Shown here: positions 7,576 to 16,808 of the stretch, one piece after another | How positions within the stretch are numbered: the stretch's first letter is position 1 | How the letters are laid out: each line of letters opens with the position of its first letter | From: CAYJII01 sp964370225 | GTDB taxonomy: Bacteria; Bacillota; Clostridia; Oscillospirales; Ruminococcaceae | Length of the DNA stretch: 64,000 bases | Assembly (NCBI GenBank): GCA_964370225.1 | Contig: CAYJII010000008.1 | Coordinates: forward strand, 1-64,000 | Reading direction: 5' to 3' | Made by a program: the position numbers and the translations under genes | Notes under the pieces: generated by a model | Database searches by the model: none | Seen by the model: the letters and a program-made list of their open reading frames with translations, nothing else | Told to the model about the DNA's origin: nothing

Positions 7576-9537
7576 ATGAAAAAAAGAAGCAAACTCACAA
7601 AACTTGCGGCTTTACTCTTGGTTGGCATCATCGGTCTAACTAGCTGTACGGCTCCTGCTGATAGCGGCGGAGATGCAGACACTGACTCTGAAAGTAATGT
7701 AGACGTAGGTTACGAAGAAGATGATGATGGTACAGTCGGCGGAGATGGTATCGATGTTACTTTAACAGATCTTAACCTAGAGCCTGCAGAAGGATTTGTA
7801 TCAGGCGGTTCATTAACTATTAGTGGATATTATGATCCACCCCCAGCATTGAGTGGTAACCACTATGTAACTACAGCAGGTTACCCAACCAATATGAAAG
7901 AATTTACTTTCATAAAATTATTTGACTACGCACCACTACCAGAACAAACATTTATTCCTTGGCTTGCAACTGGCTTTACAAACGAAGGAAAAGTTACAAC
8001 AATTACTTTAAATCCAGATTACAAATGGAGCAATGGCGAATCTGTTACTGCTGCTGATGTTGTAACTACTTTTAACATGAAATTTATATTCAATGACCAA
8101 GTTTGGAAATATCTAGACGATATCGTTGCAATTGACGATACTACACTTGAGCTTACTTGGGCTGTTGAAGGTCAATATCTAGCTGTTATGGCAAATGCAT
8201 TCTTCATAGACTCACCTACATCAGTTTATGGTAAATGGGCAGACCAAGCTGACGATTTTAAAGCTACTCGTACATTTAACGAAACTAAAGGTGAATATGA
8301 AAATACTGAAGCTACTAACGATGCTATGCTTGAAATCCGTGAAGAAGTATTCCAATACTTACCTGACGTTACAGAAGTTCCTACAAACTCAATTTACACA
8401 GTTACAAGTGTAAATGCTTCTGAAATGACTGCTACAAGAAATCCAGAATATCCATATCACGACGTAGTTGCTTTTGACAGCGTTGTTTTACAAAGATACG
8501 TTTCTATCGAAGCATGGCTATCAACAGTTATGAGCGGTGGTTACGATGTTGAACCTCATGGAGCTACTCCTGACGTATTTACACAACTAGAAAACAATAA
8601 CCCAGAAATGGTTACTATGTGGGTACCTGACTTAGGTCAACCAGCTTACGAGTTTAACCTACAAAAATATCCTATGAACATTCCAGAAGTTAGAAAAGCT
8701 ATCGTTTATGCTATAGACAGAGATGCGCTTATTCCAATTTCAGAACCTGGAACAGAGCCTGGTGATGATTACATAACTGGTCTAACTCCACTTTGGAGAG
8801 ACGTATTTATGGATGAAGAATTAGAATCTGAACTAGTTGATTATAGCTACGACCCTGCAAAAGCAGAAGAGCTACTAAAAGGCATTGGCTGGACAAATGA
8901 CAGCGGTACCTGGAAAAATGAAAATGGCGAAGTTGTAGAAATCGAAGTTTCTGCTATGAACTCTTGGCCAATATACTTCATTACTGGTGATGCTATCACA
9001 AATATGCTAAAAGATTTCGGTTTTGAAGCTAGCTACAACGCTATGGAATTATCTTCATACTGGAACTATATCGACAATGCTGAGCATATGATCGCAGCTG
9101 ACTTTAGAGGCGGCGGACATACATTTGGTTACTGGGAAGCTTACAAAAACTTGTATCTAGACTCCAATAATAGAATTGGTTTCTTAACTCAAGAAGAACG
9201 TGATGCTGATCCAAATGCACCAATTATGATTGAAGATGCTGATGGCAACGAGTACGACATGAGATCTTTAATTTCTCAAATGTTCTCATCTGCTGACAAC
9301 GAAGAAGCTAAAGAAGCAGTTCAAAGCGCAATGTTAGCTACAAACAATACAGTACCATTTATGCCAATAGGCGAAAAATGGGCACCAATTAAAATTCACA
9401 ACACACAATTAACAGGATATCCAACAGATTCACAAAGCAACCCACTATGGTATTGCGTTGCTAACATGGTTGGTATCGTTAGATTAATTAGACACGGTCA
9501 AATTTACTATGCAGACGGTGGCGCAAGCACAAATTAG
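7576..9537 (+). CDS. ABC transporter family 5 substrate-binding lipoprotein
   Basis: A 653-residue extracellular binding protein of the peptide/oligosaccharide family (SBP_bac_5). It has a basic start, a hydrophobic signal, and a lipobox LTSC with the lipid-accepting cysteine at residue 24. An acidic Gly/Asp-rich linker (residues about 30-60) precedes the binding fold. Family 5 landmarks include the NPDYKWSNGESVTAADVV block and EVRKAIVYAIDRDAL. The start was set at 7576 because GGAGG lies 9 bases upstream; the ATGs at 7558 and 7561 precede or overlap that site. It heads a complete Opp-type operon. The neighbouring glycosidase suggests an oligosaccharide ligand, but family 5 also binds peptides, so the substrate is open. 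Confidence 0.88.
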   Translation: MKKRSKLTKLAALLLVGIIGLTSCTAPADSGGDADTDSESNVDVGYEEDDDGTVGGDGIDVTLTDLNLEPAEGFVSGGSLTISGYYDPPPALSGNHYVTTAGYPTNMKEFTFIKLFDYAPLPEQTFIPWLATGFTNEGKVTTITLNPDYKWSNGESVTAADVVTTFNMKFIFNDQVWKYLDDIVAIDDTTLELTWAVEGQYLAVMANAFFIDSPTSVYGKWADQADDFKATRTFNETKGEYENTEATNDAMLEIREEVFQYLPDVTEVPTNSIYTVTSVNASEMTATRNPEYPYHDVVAFDSVVLQRYVSIEAWLSTVMSGGYDVEPHGATPDVFTQLENNNPEMVTMWVPDLGQPAYEFNLQKYPMNIPEVRKAIVYAIDRDALIPISEPGTEPGDDYITGLTPLWRDVFMDEELESELVDYSYDPAKAEELLKGIGWTNDSGTWKNENGEVVEIEVSAMNSWPIYFITGDAITNMLKDFGFEASYNAMELSSYWNYIDNAEHMIAADFRGGGHTFGYWEAYKNLYLDSNNRIGFLTQEERDADPNAPIMIEDADGNEYDMRSLISQMFSSADNEEAKEAVQSAMLATNNTVPFMPIGEKWAPIKIHNTQLTGYPTDSQSNPLWYCVANMVGIVRLIRHGQIYYADGGASTN

Positions 9538-9568
9538 TTTGCTACTGACAAATAAAGTTTAAGTGATT

Positions 9569-9605
9569 AACGGTGTTAAGCTATAAATCTGTGCTTAACA
9601 CCGTT
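9569..9605 (+). promoter_or_regulatory. Intercistronic stem-loop after the binding-protein gene
   Basis: A perfect 13-bp stem (9569-9581 AACGGTGTTAAGC with 9593-9605) with an 11-base loop. It is followed by ATAATAATTA rather than a T run. This placement is typical of partial termination or 3' protection, which raises binding-protein mRNA over the permease genes. Confidence 0.65.
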
Positions 9606-9662
9606 ATAATAATTATGGTAAATGCAGTGAATTGTAAAAAAATGCTTGGAGGATTGGTGTAA

Positions 9663-10649
9663 ATGAAGAAAATTTTAAACCAATTATTGCTAATAGTATT
9701 AACTGTGTTCTTTTCATCGACGATTACGTTTGTACTTATTAGGATAATGCCCGGGGATCCGGTTCAAACACTAGCAATGGAAATGCAACGTTCATACGGG
9801 ATAAGTTTAGAGGATGCATATGCTAGGGCGCAGTCTACGCTAAACTATGACCCAGATGTTCCAATATTCACACAATATGTTAACTATCTAGAAAATGTAG
9901 TTACAGGAGACTTTGGAGATTCAATGCAGTTTAAACGCCCTGTTACAGAGGTTATTGCAGGTGGACTTTCTTGGACTTTGTTTATTTTATCAATTTCGTT
10001 AGCAGTCGCATTTGTCCTTGGTACAATTCTGGGGATGTATATTGCGTGGAAACGAAAAACTTGGGTTGACCCTGCGGTTACGGTTTATGCCTCGGCAGTT
10101 GGTGCAATTCCAGAATTTTTGGTCGGTTACTTACTGGTAATACTGTTCTCTGTTGTTTTGGGGTGGTTCCCTGCCAGAGGACCTTACGACTCAGCTATAA
10201 CCCCTGGTTTTAATTTGGAATTTATGCTCAGCGCCTGTTATCATGCAGTCTTGCCAATTTCGGCTTACATATTAACTCAGCTCGGATTTTGGGCAATGGG
10301 TATGAAAGGTGTTGCGGTTTCAATATTAGGAGAAGACTTTATCACTTCCGCTCGTGCGAGAGGTCTATCGGACAAAAGAATTATCACAGCTTATGTTGGT
10401 AGAAACGCACTATTGCCCCAAATTACATCGCTTGCTATTACATTTGGTGTAATGTTTGGTGGTTCTGCTCTGGTTGAAAACATATTTGTTTACCCAGGAG
10501 TAGGTTTTTATATGGGTAGAGCAATTGCAAGTAGGGACTATACTTTGATGCAAGGCTTGTTCTTGATGATAACAGTAGTAGTTGTTATTGCAAATGTTGT
10601 GGCAGAACTTTTATATTCTGTACTAGATCCAAGAATTAGAAAAAGATAA
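9663..10649 (+). CDS. ABC transporter permease, OppB/DppB type
   Basis: A 328-residue inner-membrane permease with about six helices. The N-terminus carries the OppB hallmark LIRIMPGDPVQTL (residues about 23-35). The coupling-helix EAA region follows as EDFITSARARGLSDKRI, about 95 residues from the C-terminus. The C-terminus ends in SVLDPRIRKR as in DppB relatives. It pairs with the next gene to form the heterodimeric channel. TTGGAGGA lies upstream of the ATG, and the next gene begins 18 bases after its stop. Confidence 0.92.
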   Translation: MKKILNQLLLIVLTVFFSSTITFVLIRIMPGDPVQTLAMEMQRSYGISLEDAYARAQSTLNYDPDVPIFTQYVNYLENVVTGDFGDSMQFKRPVTEVIAGGLSWTLFILSISLAVAFVLGTILGMYIAWKRKTWVDPAVTVYASAVGAIPEFLVGYLLVILFSVVLGWFPARGPYDSAITPGFNLEFMLSACYHAVLPISAYILTQLGFWAMGMKGVAVSILGEDFITSARARGLSDKRIITAYVGRNALLPQITSLAITFGVMFGGSALVENIFVYPGVGFYMGRAIASRDYTLMQGLFLMITVVVVIANVVAELLYSVLDPRIRKR

Positions 10650-10667
10650 GAGAGGGGAGTGTAATTT

Positions 10668-11594
10668 ATGAGCGAAGCAACTAAAGGCAATCTTCAAAAA
10701 TCCGATATGAACAAACTGATGAAACAAAGCGAAAATGCTTTTAAAGAGTCAGTAACATCATTTTTTAGAGCGATTTTTCACAATAAAAAGTCAGCATTTG
10801 GCTTTGTAATTATTTGCTTTTATGTAATATTGGCTATAATAGGACCTTTTGTAGTTCCTGAGCTAAAAACCGATTATGCAAACAGATTACAATGGCCTTC
10901 TCTACAACATTGGTTGGGGACTGATTATTCAGGACGCGACACGTTGGGCCAATTTGTATTAGGAACACAAAACGTTCTTTTAATCGCTGGTCTAGCCGCA
11001 GTGTTCTCGATTTTCATTGCAATTATCATCGGCATGACAGCAGGTTTGCTAGGTGGTAAAACTGACAAAATATTAATGCTAATTACAAACGTTGTTTTAA
11101 CAGTACCGAGCTTCCCAGTAATGATGGTGTTATCCATGGTTATCGAAGTAGAAAATCCTGTATTATGCGGTGTTGTGCTTAGTATTTGGTCTTGGGCAGG
11201 TCTAGCAAGGTCGATAAGAGCGCAGATTTTATCCCTAAAGCAGCGCGACTTTATCGAAGCTGCAAGAGTTATGGGCATGCCTACATATCATATTATTTTT
11301 AGAGAAATGTTGCCAAACCTAACTTCATTTATCGCTATTACTATGATTGGTAATGTAAGAATTGCGATAAATGCAACAGTTGGTCTGATGTACTTAGGAT
11401 TAATCCCGTTCTCCTCAAATCACTGGGGGATGATGATTAACCTTGCGATGACTACAACAGGTGCGGTATATGGTTCAAGTGCTATAGTATTCTTCTTAGT
11501 ACCAGTTATTGGTCTTATGATTTTCCAAATGGGGTCATACTTCCTAATAAGCGGTTTAGACGATGCACTTAATCCTAGATTACGAAATGCATAA
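10668..11594 (+). CDS. ABC transporter permease, OppC/DppC type
   Basis: A 308-residue permease with a cytoplasmic N-terminal segment of about 45 residues, then six predicted helices. The OppC markers are LGTDYSGRDTLGQFVLGTQNVL after the first helix and the EAA loop RDFIEAARVMGMPTYHIIFREMLPN. It ends with GLDDALNPRLRNA, the usual OppC tail. Partner of the preceding permease. AGAGGGGAG precedes its ATG and the ATPase gene begins 12 bases downstream. Confidence 0.92.
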   Translation: MSEATKGNLQKSDMNKLMKQSENAFKESVTSFFRAIFHNKKSAFGFVIICFYVILAIIGPFVVPELKTDYANRLQWPSLQHWLGTDYSGRDTLGQFVLGTQNVLLIAGLAAVFSIFIAIIIGMTAGLLGGKTDKILMLITNVVLTVPSFPVMMVLSMVIEVENPVLCGVVLSIWSWAGLARSIRAQILSLKQRDFIEAARVMGMPTYHIIFREMLPNLTSFIAITMIGNVRIAINATVGLMYLGLIPFSSNHWGMMINLAMTTTGAVYGSSAIVFFLVPVIGLMIFQMGSYFLISGLDDALNPRLRNA

Positions 11595-11606
11595 GGAGGA
11601 TAGGAA

Positions 11607-12593
11607 ATGAGTGATAATATTATAAGCTTCAAGAATGTTACTGTAGACTTTGAATTATACGATAGAGTACTTACTGCTACTAATGATGTTAGCTTGGACA
11701 TTAAACAGGGCGAGATTATCGGTTTTGTTGGCGAATCCGGGAGTGGTAAATCCACTTTGGCTTCCACTGTCCTAAAATTAGTATCTAGCCCAGGTAAAAT
11801 TAGTAACGGGGAAATTGTATTTGATGGCAAGAACATACTGGATTTCACACAAGAAGAGCTTACTAAATATAGATGGAAAGAAGTAGCTTATGTTTTTCAA
11901 GCAGCGCAAAACTCGTTAAATCCTGTTTTGACTATAAGACAGATTTTCATGGAAACAATCGAAGCACATGAAACTAATATAGACAAAAAAGAGTGGGAAG
12001 AGAAAATAACAAGACTGCTTAGATATGTTAGACTTAATCCTGAGCAAGTAATTGATGCATATCCACATCAATTAAGTGGCGGGATGAAGCAGAGAGTAAT
12101 TATAGCACTCAGTTTGATACTTGACCCAAAAGTACTAGTGCTTGACGAACCGACAACTGCACTCGATGTTATCACACAAGCGTATATCATCGATATCTTA
12201 AAAGAAATCCATAACAAACTGAAAATTACAATGATTTTCTTGACTCACGATATATGTGTTATGACAAAAATCGCTAACAGAATGGCTGTTATGTATGGTG
12301 GTAAAATTGTAGAAAGTGGCACTGTTGATGAAATTTTTTACGATTCAGTTCACCCTTATACAATAGGTTTAATAAAAGCAGCACCTTCGTTAGTCGATGA
12401 TTTGACTCAAAGAAAAGCAATACCGGGTATACCACCTGACTTAACAATAAAAGATGACAGTTGTAGATTTTTTGCGAGATGTCATATGGCGAAATCAGGT
12501 AAGTGTGACGGCAAGGGTCTAACTATGAAAGAGCTGACGCCAGGACATAGTGTATACTGCAAATTTACATCCAGAGAGGAGACGCTTGACTAA
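11607..12593 (+). CDS. ABC transporter ATP-binding protein, OppD/DppD type
   Basis: A 328-residue ATPase. Walker A is GESGSGKST (about residue 42), the signature is LSGGMKQR and Walker B is VLVLDEP, followed by the H-loop LTHD. The C-terminal oligo_HPY region carries the cysteine-bearing stretch (DSCRFFARCHMAKSGKC) typical of OppD/F proteins. AAGGAGG precedes the ATG. Its stop overlaps the next start by one base (TAATG), pointing to translational coupling of the two ATPases. Confidence 0.93.
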   Translation: MSDNIISFKNVTVDFELYDRVLTATNDVSLDIKQGEIIGFVGESGSGKSTLASTVLKLVSSPGKISNGEIVFDGKNILDFTQEELTKYRWKEVAYVFQAAQNSLNPVLTIRQIFMETIEAHETNIDKKEWEEKITRLLRYVRLNPEQVIDAYPHQLSGGMKQRVIIALSLILDPKVLVLDEPTTALDVITQAYIIDILKEIHNKLKITMIFLTHDICVMTKIANRMAVMYGGKIVESGTVDEIFYDSVHPYTIGLIKAAPSLVDDLTQRKAIPGIPPDLTIKDDSCRFFARCHMAKSGKCDGKGLTMKELTPGHSVYCKFTSREETLD

Positions 12594-13603
12594 TGGAACC
12601 GATTATTAAAGTTGAGAATATGAGCATTTATTTTAGCGCAGGTGGCGATAAAAATAAAAAAGTCGGAGCTTTGGTAGATGTTAGTCTGGATGTTATGCCG
12701 GGCGAAATTGTTGCTGTAGTTGGCGAATCCGGCTGTGGGAAAACTACATTGGGTAAAGCTATAGTAGGTATCCACAAGCCAACTTCCGGTAAAATTTTAT
12801 ACAACGGTAAAGATATCCATAAAATGGGTAAAACAAATTTTGAAAATTATCGTACAGCAGTACAAATGGTGCACCAAGATTCATATGCTGCACTCAATCC
12901 GATGAAAATAATTTTCAAATCACTATATCAACCGATGGCACGACATAAAATTATCAAAAACAGGAAAGAGGGCATCGAGGAGCTTGCTAGAATATTCGAG
13001 CTTGTTGGACTCACACCTGTTGAGCATTTTCTCTTTAAATATCCTCACCAATTGAGCGGTGGACAAAGACAGAGGGTGCTGTTAGCCAGAGCGCTTTCAT
13101 TACGCCCAAAAGTTATCGTAGCGGACGAGCCTGTATCAATGGTTGATGTTTCGCTTAGGATTTCGCTACTTGACCTTATGTCAAAAATGAATAAGGAAAT
13201 GGGAATTGCATTCATGTACATCACCCACGACCTTGCTACTGCTAGATATATAGCAAATAACGGAAGAATGGTTGTTACTTATCTTGGGAAGATTGTTGAA
13301 GAAGGCGATTTAACCGAAGTAGTTAACAAACCAAGACATCCGTATCTGCAAGCGCTACTTAGCGCAGTGCCTATTCCTGACCCGAAATTCTCCAGAAATA
13401 TGCCTGAGCTTCCGCTTAGGAGTCTTAATATGCCAAGTGCAATATCGCCACCGGATGGTTGTAGATTTCATCCTAGGTGCATTTATTGTACTGATGTTTG
13501 CGAAAAAAATTCTCCAGAGCTACGTGAGTATAAAGACCAACAAGTAGCCTGCCACAATGCAGAGGGAGTAAAAGAGTGGGACTGGAGTATTTACGAAATA
13601 TAG
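12593..13603 (+). CDS. ABC transporter ATP-binding protein, OppF/DppF type
   Basis: A 336-residue ATPase, second of the pair. Walker A GESGCGKTT, signature LSGGQRQR, Walker B VIVADEP followed by VSMVDVSLR, and H-loop ITHD are intact. The C-terminal oligo_HPY extension carries the cysteine set CRFHPRCIYCTDVC, usual in OppF. Together with the preceding gene it powers import through the two permeases. The 61-residue membrane protein starts 37 bases downstream. Confidence 0.93.
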   Translation: MEPIIKVENMSIYFSAGGDKNKKVGALVDVSLDVMPGEIVAVVGESGCGKTTLGKAIVGIHKPTSGKILYNGKDIHKMGKTNFENYRTAVQMVHQDSYAALNPMKIIFKSLYQPMARHKIIKNRKEGIEELARIFELVGLTPVEHFLFKYPHQLSGGQRQRVLLARALSLRPKVIVADEPVSMVDVSLRISLLDLMSKMNKEMGIAFMYITHDLATARYIANNGRMVVTYLGKIVEEGDLTEVVNKPRHPYLQALLSAVPIPDPKFSRNMPELPLRSLNMPSAISPPDGCRFHPRCIYCTDVCEKNSPELREYKDQQVACHNAEGVKEWDWSIYEI

Positions 13604-13640
13604 TAAGATTAATGTTTGATGAAAAGAATGGAGCTTTATT

Positions 13641-13826
13641 ATGTTAAAATTTGTACAAATGATATTTAGATTAGGATTAGTGTTATTGGCGCTCAGCGTA
13701 ATATCATATATTTTATTGCCAGCAGATGCACCTGAAAAAGCAATATCAATTTTTGTGCTGATTTTAAATTTGGCTATTACTATAGCGGCAGCAGTGGCTG
13801 TTAGTATGATTTCCAGAAAAGAATAA
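13641..13826 (+). CDS. Small two-helix membrane protein in the importer operon
   Basis: A 61-residue hydrophobic protein with two predicted membrane helices (residues about 8-27 and 35-55) joined by PADAPEKA, ending in a basic SRKE tail. GGAG with 7-base spacing before the ATG and its position between the ATPase and UroD-like genes, with short gaps, argue that it is a real gene. I recognise no family. A small accessory subunit or regulator of the importer is possible but unproven. Confidence 0.7.
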   Translation: MLKFVQMIFRLGLVLLALSVISYILLPADAPEKAISIFVLILNLAITIAAAVAVSMISRKE

Positions 13827-13849
13827 ACTATAAAGGAGTAAAAATAAAT

Positions 13850-14899
13850 ATGGATAGTAGAGTGCTCAAACGCTGTGAAAAATGGGTTGATTTTATGGAT
13901 TGCAGTAGTGATGTTAACACGATTATTGTGATAAACAATGAATACTACCCAACACCAAAACCATGGCCATATCAAGATAATTTTAATGCTCGTATTGATT
14001 GGCATGCTGATGAATACTTAAGAAAAATGGAGAGACTTGAGTATTTACACGATGACTCTGTACCGCATATAGAAATGCATACGGGAACGGAAATATTTGC
14101 GCAAGCGTTCGGCTGCAAAGTGCATAAATCTGGCGATAATATGCCGTTTGCACTACATGCTATAACAACACCTGAGGAGGCTATGAACATAGCGGTTCCT
14201 AAAGTAATGGAGTCACCTTTAGCTGATTTATTCGAATTTGCGCATAGAGTTAGGCAAAAAGTAGGTAATGATAATATTTTAGCACTGCCAGACATACAAA
14301 GTCCACTTGATATTGCGGCTTTGATATGGGAAAAATCTGAGTTTTTAATGGCACTTATCACTGACCCAGATGCAGTAAAAATATTAGTCAAAAAGACACA
14401 GACGCTCTTAACAGAATTTTTAGATTTGTGGTTTAAAGAATTTGGAACAAAATACATAGCTCACTACCCAAATTATTATATGGAAGGCGGCTTTACCTTC
14501 TCAGAAGATGAAGTTGGTGAATTTAATTCAGAAATGTTCCGTGAGTTTTGTCTTGATAGCATCAATGAGCTCTCTGAAAGATATGGTGGATGTGGGTTGC
14601 ACTGCTGTGCTAACTCAGAACATCAGTGGGAAAATTTTAAGGACATCAAAGGCTTGCGCTTTTTAAATTTAAGTCAGCCCGAAAATGTTATAGCTAAAAC
14701 TATTTCTAAGTTAGGGATGGACTACGCTTATTGGTCAATGTATGGGCCAAAACCACCACAAGAAGTTTTAATTCCAGCAAAATGGGCACAAGACGCACCG
14801 AAAGCTGCACATATAGTGTTAAGTGAGTATGCAAAAAGTAAAAACGATGCGATTGAAATGCTAAAAAAATTGCGTGAATTCGAACAAACAAGAAAATAA
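13850..14899 (+). CDS. Uroporphyrinogen-decarboxylase-family protein (possible methyltransferase), paralogue 1
   Basis: A 349-residue protein with the UroD/MtaA-type barrel. Toward the C-terminal half it shows GLHCCANS (H251, C252, C253), the HxC-like ligand pair that binds zinc in MtaA/CmuA methyltransferases. The late APGC-type cysteine of MtaA is not evident. No haem genes are nearby, and it is last in the importer operon, so classical uroporphyrinogen decarboxylation is unlikely. Processing of a methylated or otherwise decorated imported compound is one inference. AAAGGAG precedes the ATG, and a strong terminator follows its stop. Confidence 0.75.
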   Translation: MDSRVLKRCEKWVDFMDCSSDVNTIIVINNEYYPTPKPWPYQDNFNARIDWHADEYLRKMERLEYLHDDSVPHIEMHTGTEIFAQAFGCKVHKSGDNMPFALHAITTPEEAMNIAVPKVMESPLADLFEFAHRVRQKVGNDNILALPDIQSPLDIAALIWEKSEFLMALITDPDAVKILVKKTQTLLTEFLDLWFKEFGTKYIAHYPNYYMEGGFTFSEDEVGEFNSEMFREFCLDSINELSERYGGCGLHCCANSEHQWENFKDIKGLRFLNLSQPENVIAKTISKLGMDYAYWSMYGPKPPQEVLIPAKWAQDAPKAAHIVLSEYAKSKNDAIEMLKKLREFEQTRK

Positions 14900-14907
14900 T
14901 ATTTTTA

Positions 14908-14943
14908 AAAGCTGTGATAGCATATTGCTATCACAGCTTTTTT
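14908..14943 (+). terminator. Terminator of the importer operon
   Basis: A 15-bp perfect stem (14908-14922 with 14926-14940, arm AAAGCTGTGATAGCA), 3-base loop and T run. It belongs to the AAAGCTGTG terminator group seen twice more in this window. Confidence 0.93.
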
Positions 14944-14964
14944 CACATTTATAGTGATGGATTG

Positions 14965-15315
14965 TTAGAAACATTTCTTTGGTTTTCGACTTTCACTTTC
15001 ACAGTCAGAAGATGGGCGCCTTTTATCGATTTTATTATAGATTTCAAGTGCTGTATTAATTTTATTGAGCATAATCCACTCCTTCATGATGAGACTATTT
15101 ATTGTAGTATTGGTGACTTTGAAGGCGTCTAGTATGTTGTCACTGAAATTATCGCACTGGTTTAATTGTTTGACTAAAGCTTGGAGTTTTTCTCCTTCCG
15201 CATTTATGATATGCGCCATCGCAAGCTCTTCTAATGCGACCGCTTCTAATATTTGTATAACAACAGCTTCAATATCTGGTAAATTCTCTCTTTCTGGTAC
15301 CTGTGGCATTCCCAT
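14965..15315 (-). CDS. Short helical protein with EELxxAHIxNAEgEKxQ motif, copy A
   Basis: A 116-residue protein homologous by eye to the one at 16422-16766. The shared core is VALEELAMAHIINAEGEKLQ, preceded by a Pro-rich N-terminus (MGMPQVP) and followed by a second aligned helix region. Copy A differs in ending with a basic, Cys-containing tail (KPKKCF). The start at 15315 was preferred because AGGAGG lies 8 bases upstream; the in-frame ATG at 15321 is only 2 bases from it. I recall similar segments in short Firmicute proteins and at the start of collagen-like or spore-surface proteins, but could not check this. Function unknown. Confidence 0.7.
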   Translation of the reverse strand: MGMPQVPERENLPDIEAVVIQILEAVALEELAMAHIINAEGEKLQALVKQLNQCDNFSDNILDAFKVTNTTINSLIMKEWIMLNKINTALEIYNKIDKRRPSSDCESESRKPKKCF

Positions 15316-15462
15316 ATTCATAACCTCCTAAACAAATGTGAACATAATGATAGTAACATCATAATTTACCTTATTATAATATAGTATAATATATTTTATT
15401 TTTTCAAAACAAATACCATAATAAATATATTAATCTGAAAATTATTGAATGGGGCGATAAAA

Positions 15463-16350
15463 ATGAAACTATTTTCAGGACTATTCGGGAACAAGAAAAA
15501 TCAAAGTATTGAAAAAGAAGTAAAAAATATTGAGGAAAATATAGTTTTGACTCCGATAAGTGAAAAATTTAATGTAGAGAAGATAGCAGAAGACCTATCA
15601 CATTTTGAATGTACTAAGCATATCTCACAGGAGATTAAAAGTTTAGCGTTTAGAGGGGATTATAGTATAAAAGAGCATGAGAAATGTGTTAATAAGCTTT
15701 TGGAGACAACAAAAAATGAAAAAGCAAAATTGATTTCAGCGCAATTAAGTAAAGATTTAGTGAGCGAAGTTGAGGAAATGAAAAATTATACTTTCAATAA
15801 AAAATTTAATTCATTTGAAAAATTTTATGAAGACTTTCCAAGCATTAGTAACGAATTGGAAATACTGGAAAAACTCAATAATAATTTTGCTAAAATTCTT
15901 GAGAATGAGGAAATAAAACTGCTTTATAATCAGTACAAACTACTCTTAGTAGCTTTTGAAAAAGCTACTAAGGAGAGCCAAGCATTATTTGCAGAGGAAA
16001 GTACGCTGACAAACGATATAATTAAATACAGCAATACAGTAAGTGAACTTCAACGCAAATACAGCCTTTCAATTGATTGGGACGGTAAAAAAAATATGAT
16101 GATTTCGCTAGGTAAAAAACTATCGGCTAAAAAAGAAAGTTTGTTGGAGCGAGAAAAAATACTAGTAAAAGAGCTTGAAATTTTGTACAAAGGTTATCCA
16201 CTTATGCAAAGTGAGCTTTTGTCTCAAACCGAATATATTAAGCAAAAACTACTTGATATGGTTACAGATACTTATGTAGAGGAGAGCGAGATTATAGCGA
16301 TAGAAAAAATAGTGAGCAAATATTCAGCACAGCTTAAGACTTTGCAGTAA
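15463..16350 (+). CDS. Hypothetical coiled-coil protein
   Basis: A 295-residue, highly charged, Lys/Glu/Leu-rich protein, predicted almost wholly helical with long coiled-coil stretches (about residues 100-260). It starts MKLFSGLFGNKKN, a short amphipathic lead. No catalytic motif, signal peptide or membrane helix is evident, and I do not recognise a family. The start at 15463 follows GGGGCG by 6 bases; an upstream in-frame ATG at 15445 overlaps no good site. It is flanked by two paralogous short helical proteins, so it may act with them structurally (inference). Confidence 0.62.
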   Translation: MKLFSGLFGNKKNQSIEKEVKNIEENIVLTPISEKFNVEKIAEDLSHFECTKHISQEIKSLAFRGDYSIKEHEKCVNKLLETTKNEKAKLISAQLSKDLVSEVEEMKNYTFNKKFNSFEKFYEDFPSISNELEILEKLNNNFAKILENEEIKLLYNQYKLLLVAFEKATKESQALFAEESTLTNDIIKYSNTVSELQRKYSLSIDWDGKKNMMISLGKKLSAKKESLLEREKILVKELEILYKGYPLMQSELLSQTEYIKQKLLDMVTDTYVEESEIIAIEKIVSKYSAQLKTLQ

Positions 16351-16421
16351 CACAATAAGCGCATGGCGAATAGAATAATACGTGAAACCCACAATATTAA
16401 GTATTAAGGAGAAAATTCACT

Positions 16422-16766
16422 ATGTCAATGCCAAATATTCCTGATATTAGCACAACGGTTAATATCAACAGAGATGATGCAGTAAATATTATCTTGTCAT
16501 CAATCGGTATGGAAGAACTCAGCTTAGCACATATTTTAAATGCAGAGGCTGAAAAAATCCAGTTTGCTTTAGGCACATTAGAAACTGCGGAAGGTGCTGC
16601 TTCACTTGATGATATCATGAAAGTTAATAGTTCCGCGAAAAAAATGTTGCGTGACGTTATTAAAAACCAAATGCTAATCGGCATGAAAATGGAAGACACA
16701 GTTGAGTTAGCTCAAATGGTGACAGAAGTACCTGTTGTTGAAACAACTGTTGAGCCAACTGTATAG
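16422..16766 (+). CDS. Short helical protein with EELxxAHIxNAEaEKxQ motif, copy B
   Basis: A 114-residue protein, paralogue of the product of 14965-15315. It has a Pro/Asn lead (MSMPNIPDIS), then the core IGMEELSLAHILNAEAEKIQ, then a second helical block (VNSSAKKMLRDVIKNQMLIG) that aligns with copy A. It ends with a Val/Thr/Glu/Pro-rich tail. AGGAGA precedes the ATG. Downstream a terminator separates it from the small membrane protein gene. Function unknown; a surface or spore-associated role is only a suggestion from memory of related sequences. Confidence 0.72.
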   Translation: MSMPNIPDISTTVNINRDDAVNIILSSIGMEELSLAHILNAEAEKIQFALGTLETAEGAASLDDIMKVNSSAKKMLRDVIKNQMLIGMKMEDTVELAQMVTEVPVVETTVEPTV

Positions 16767-16808
16767 TTTTAATTAGTAGCCATCACAGTATAAGTCATGA
16801 CAATAAAT

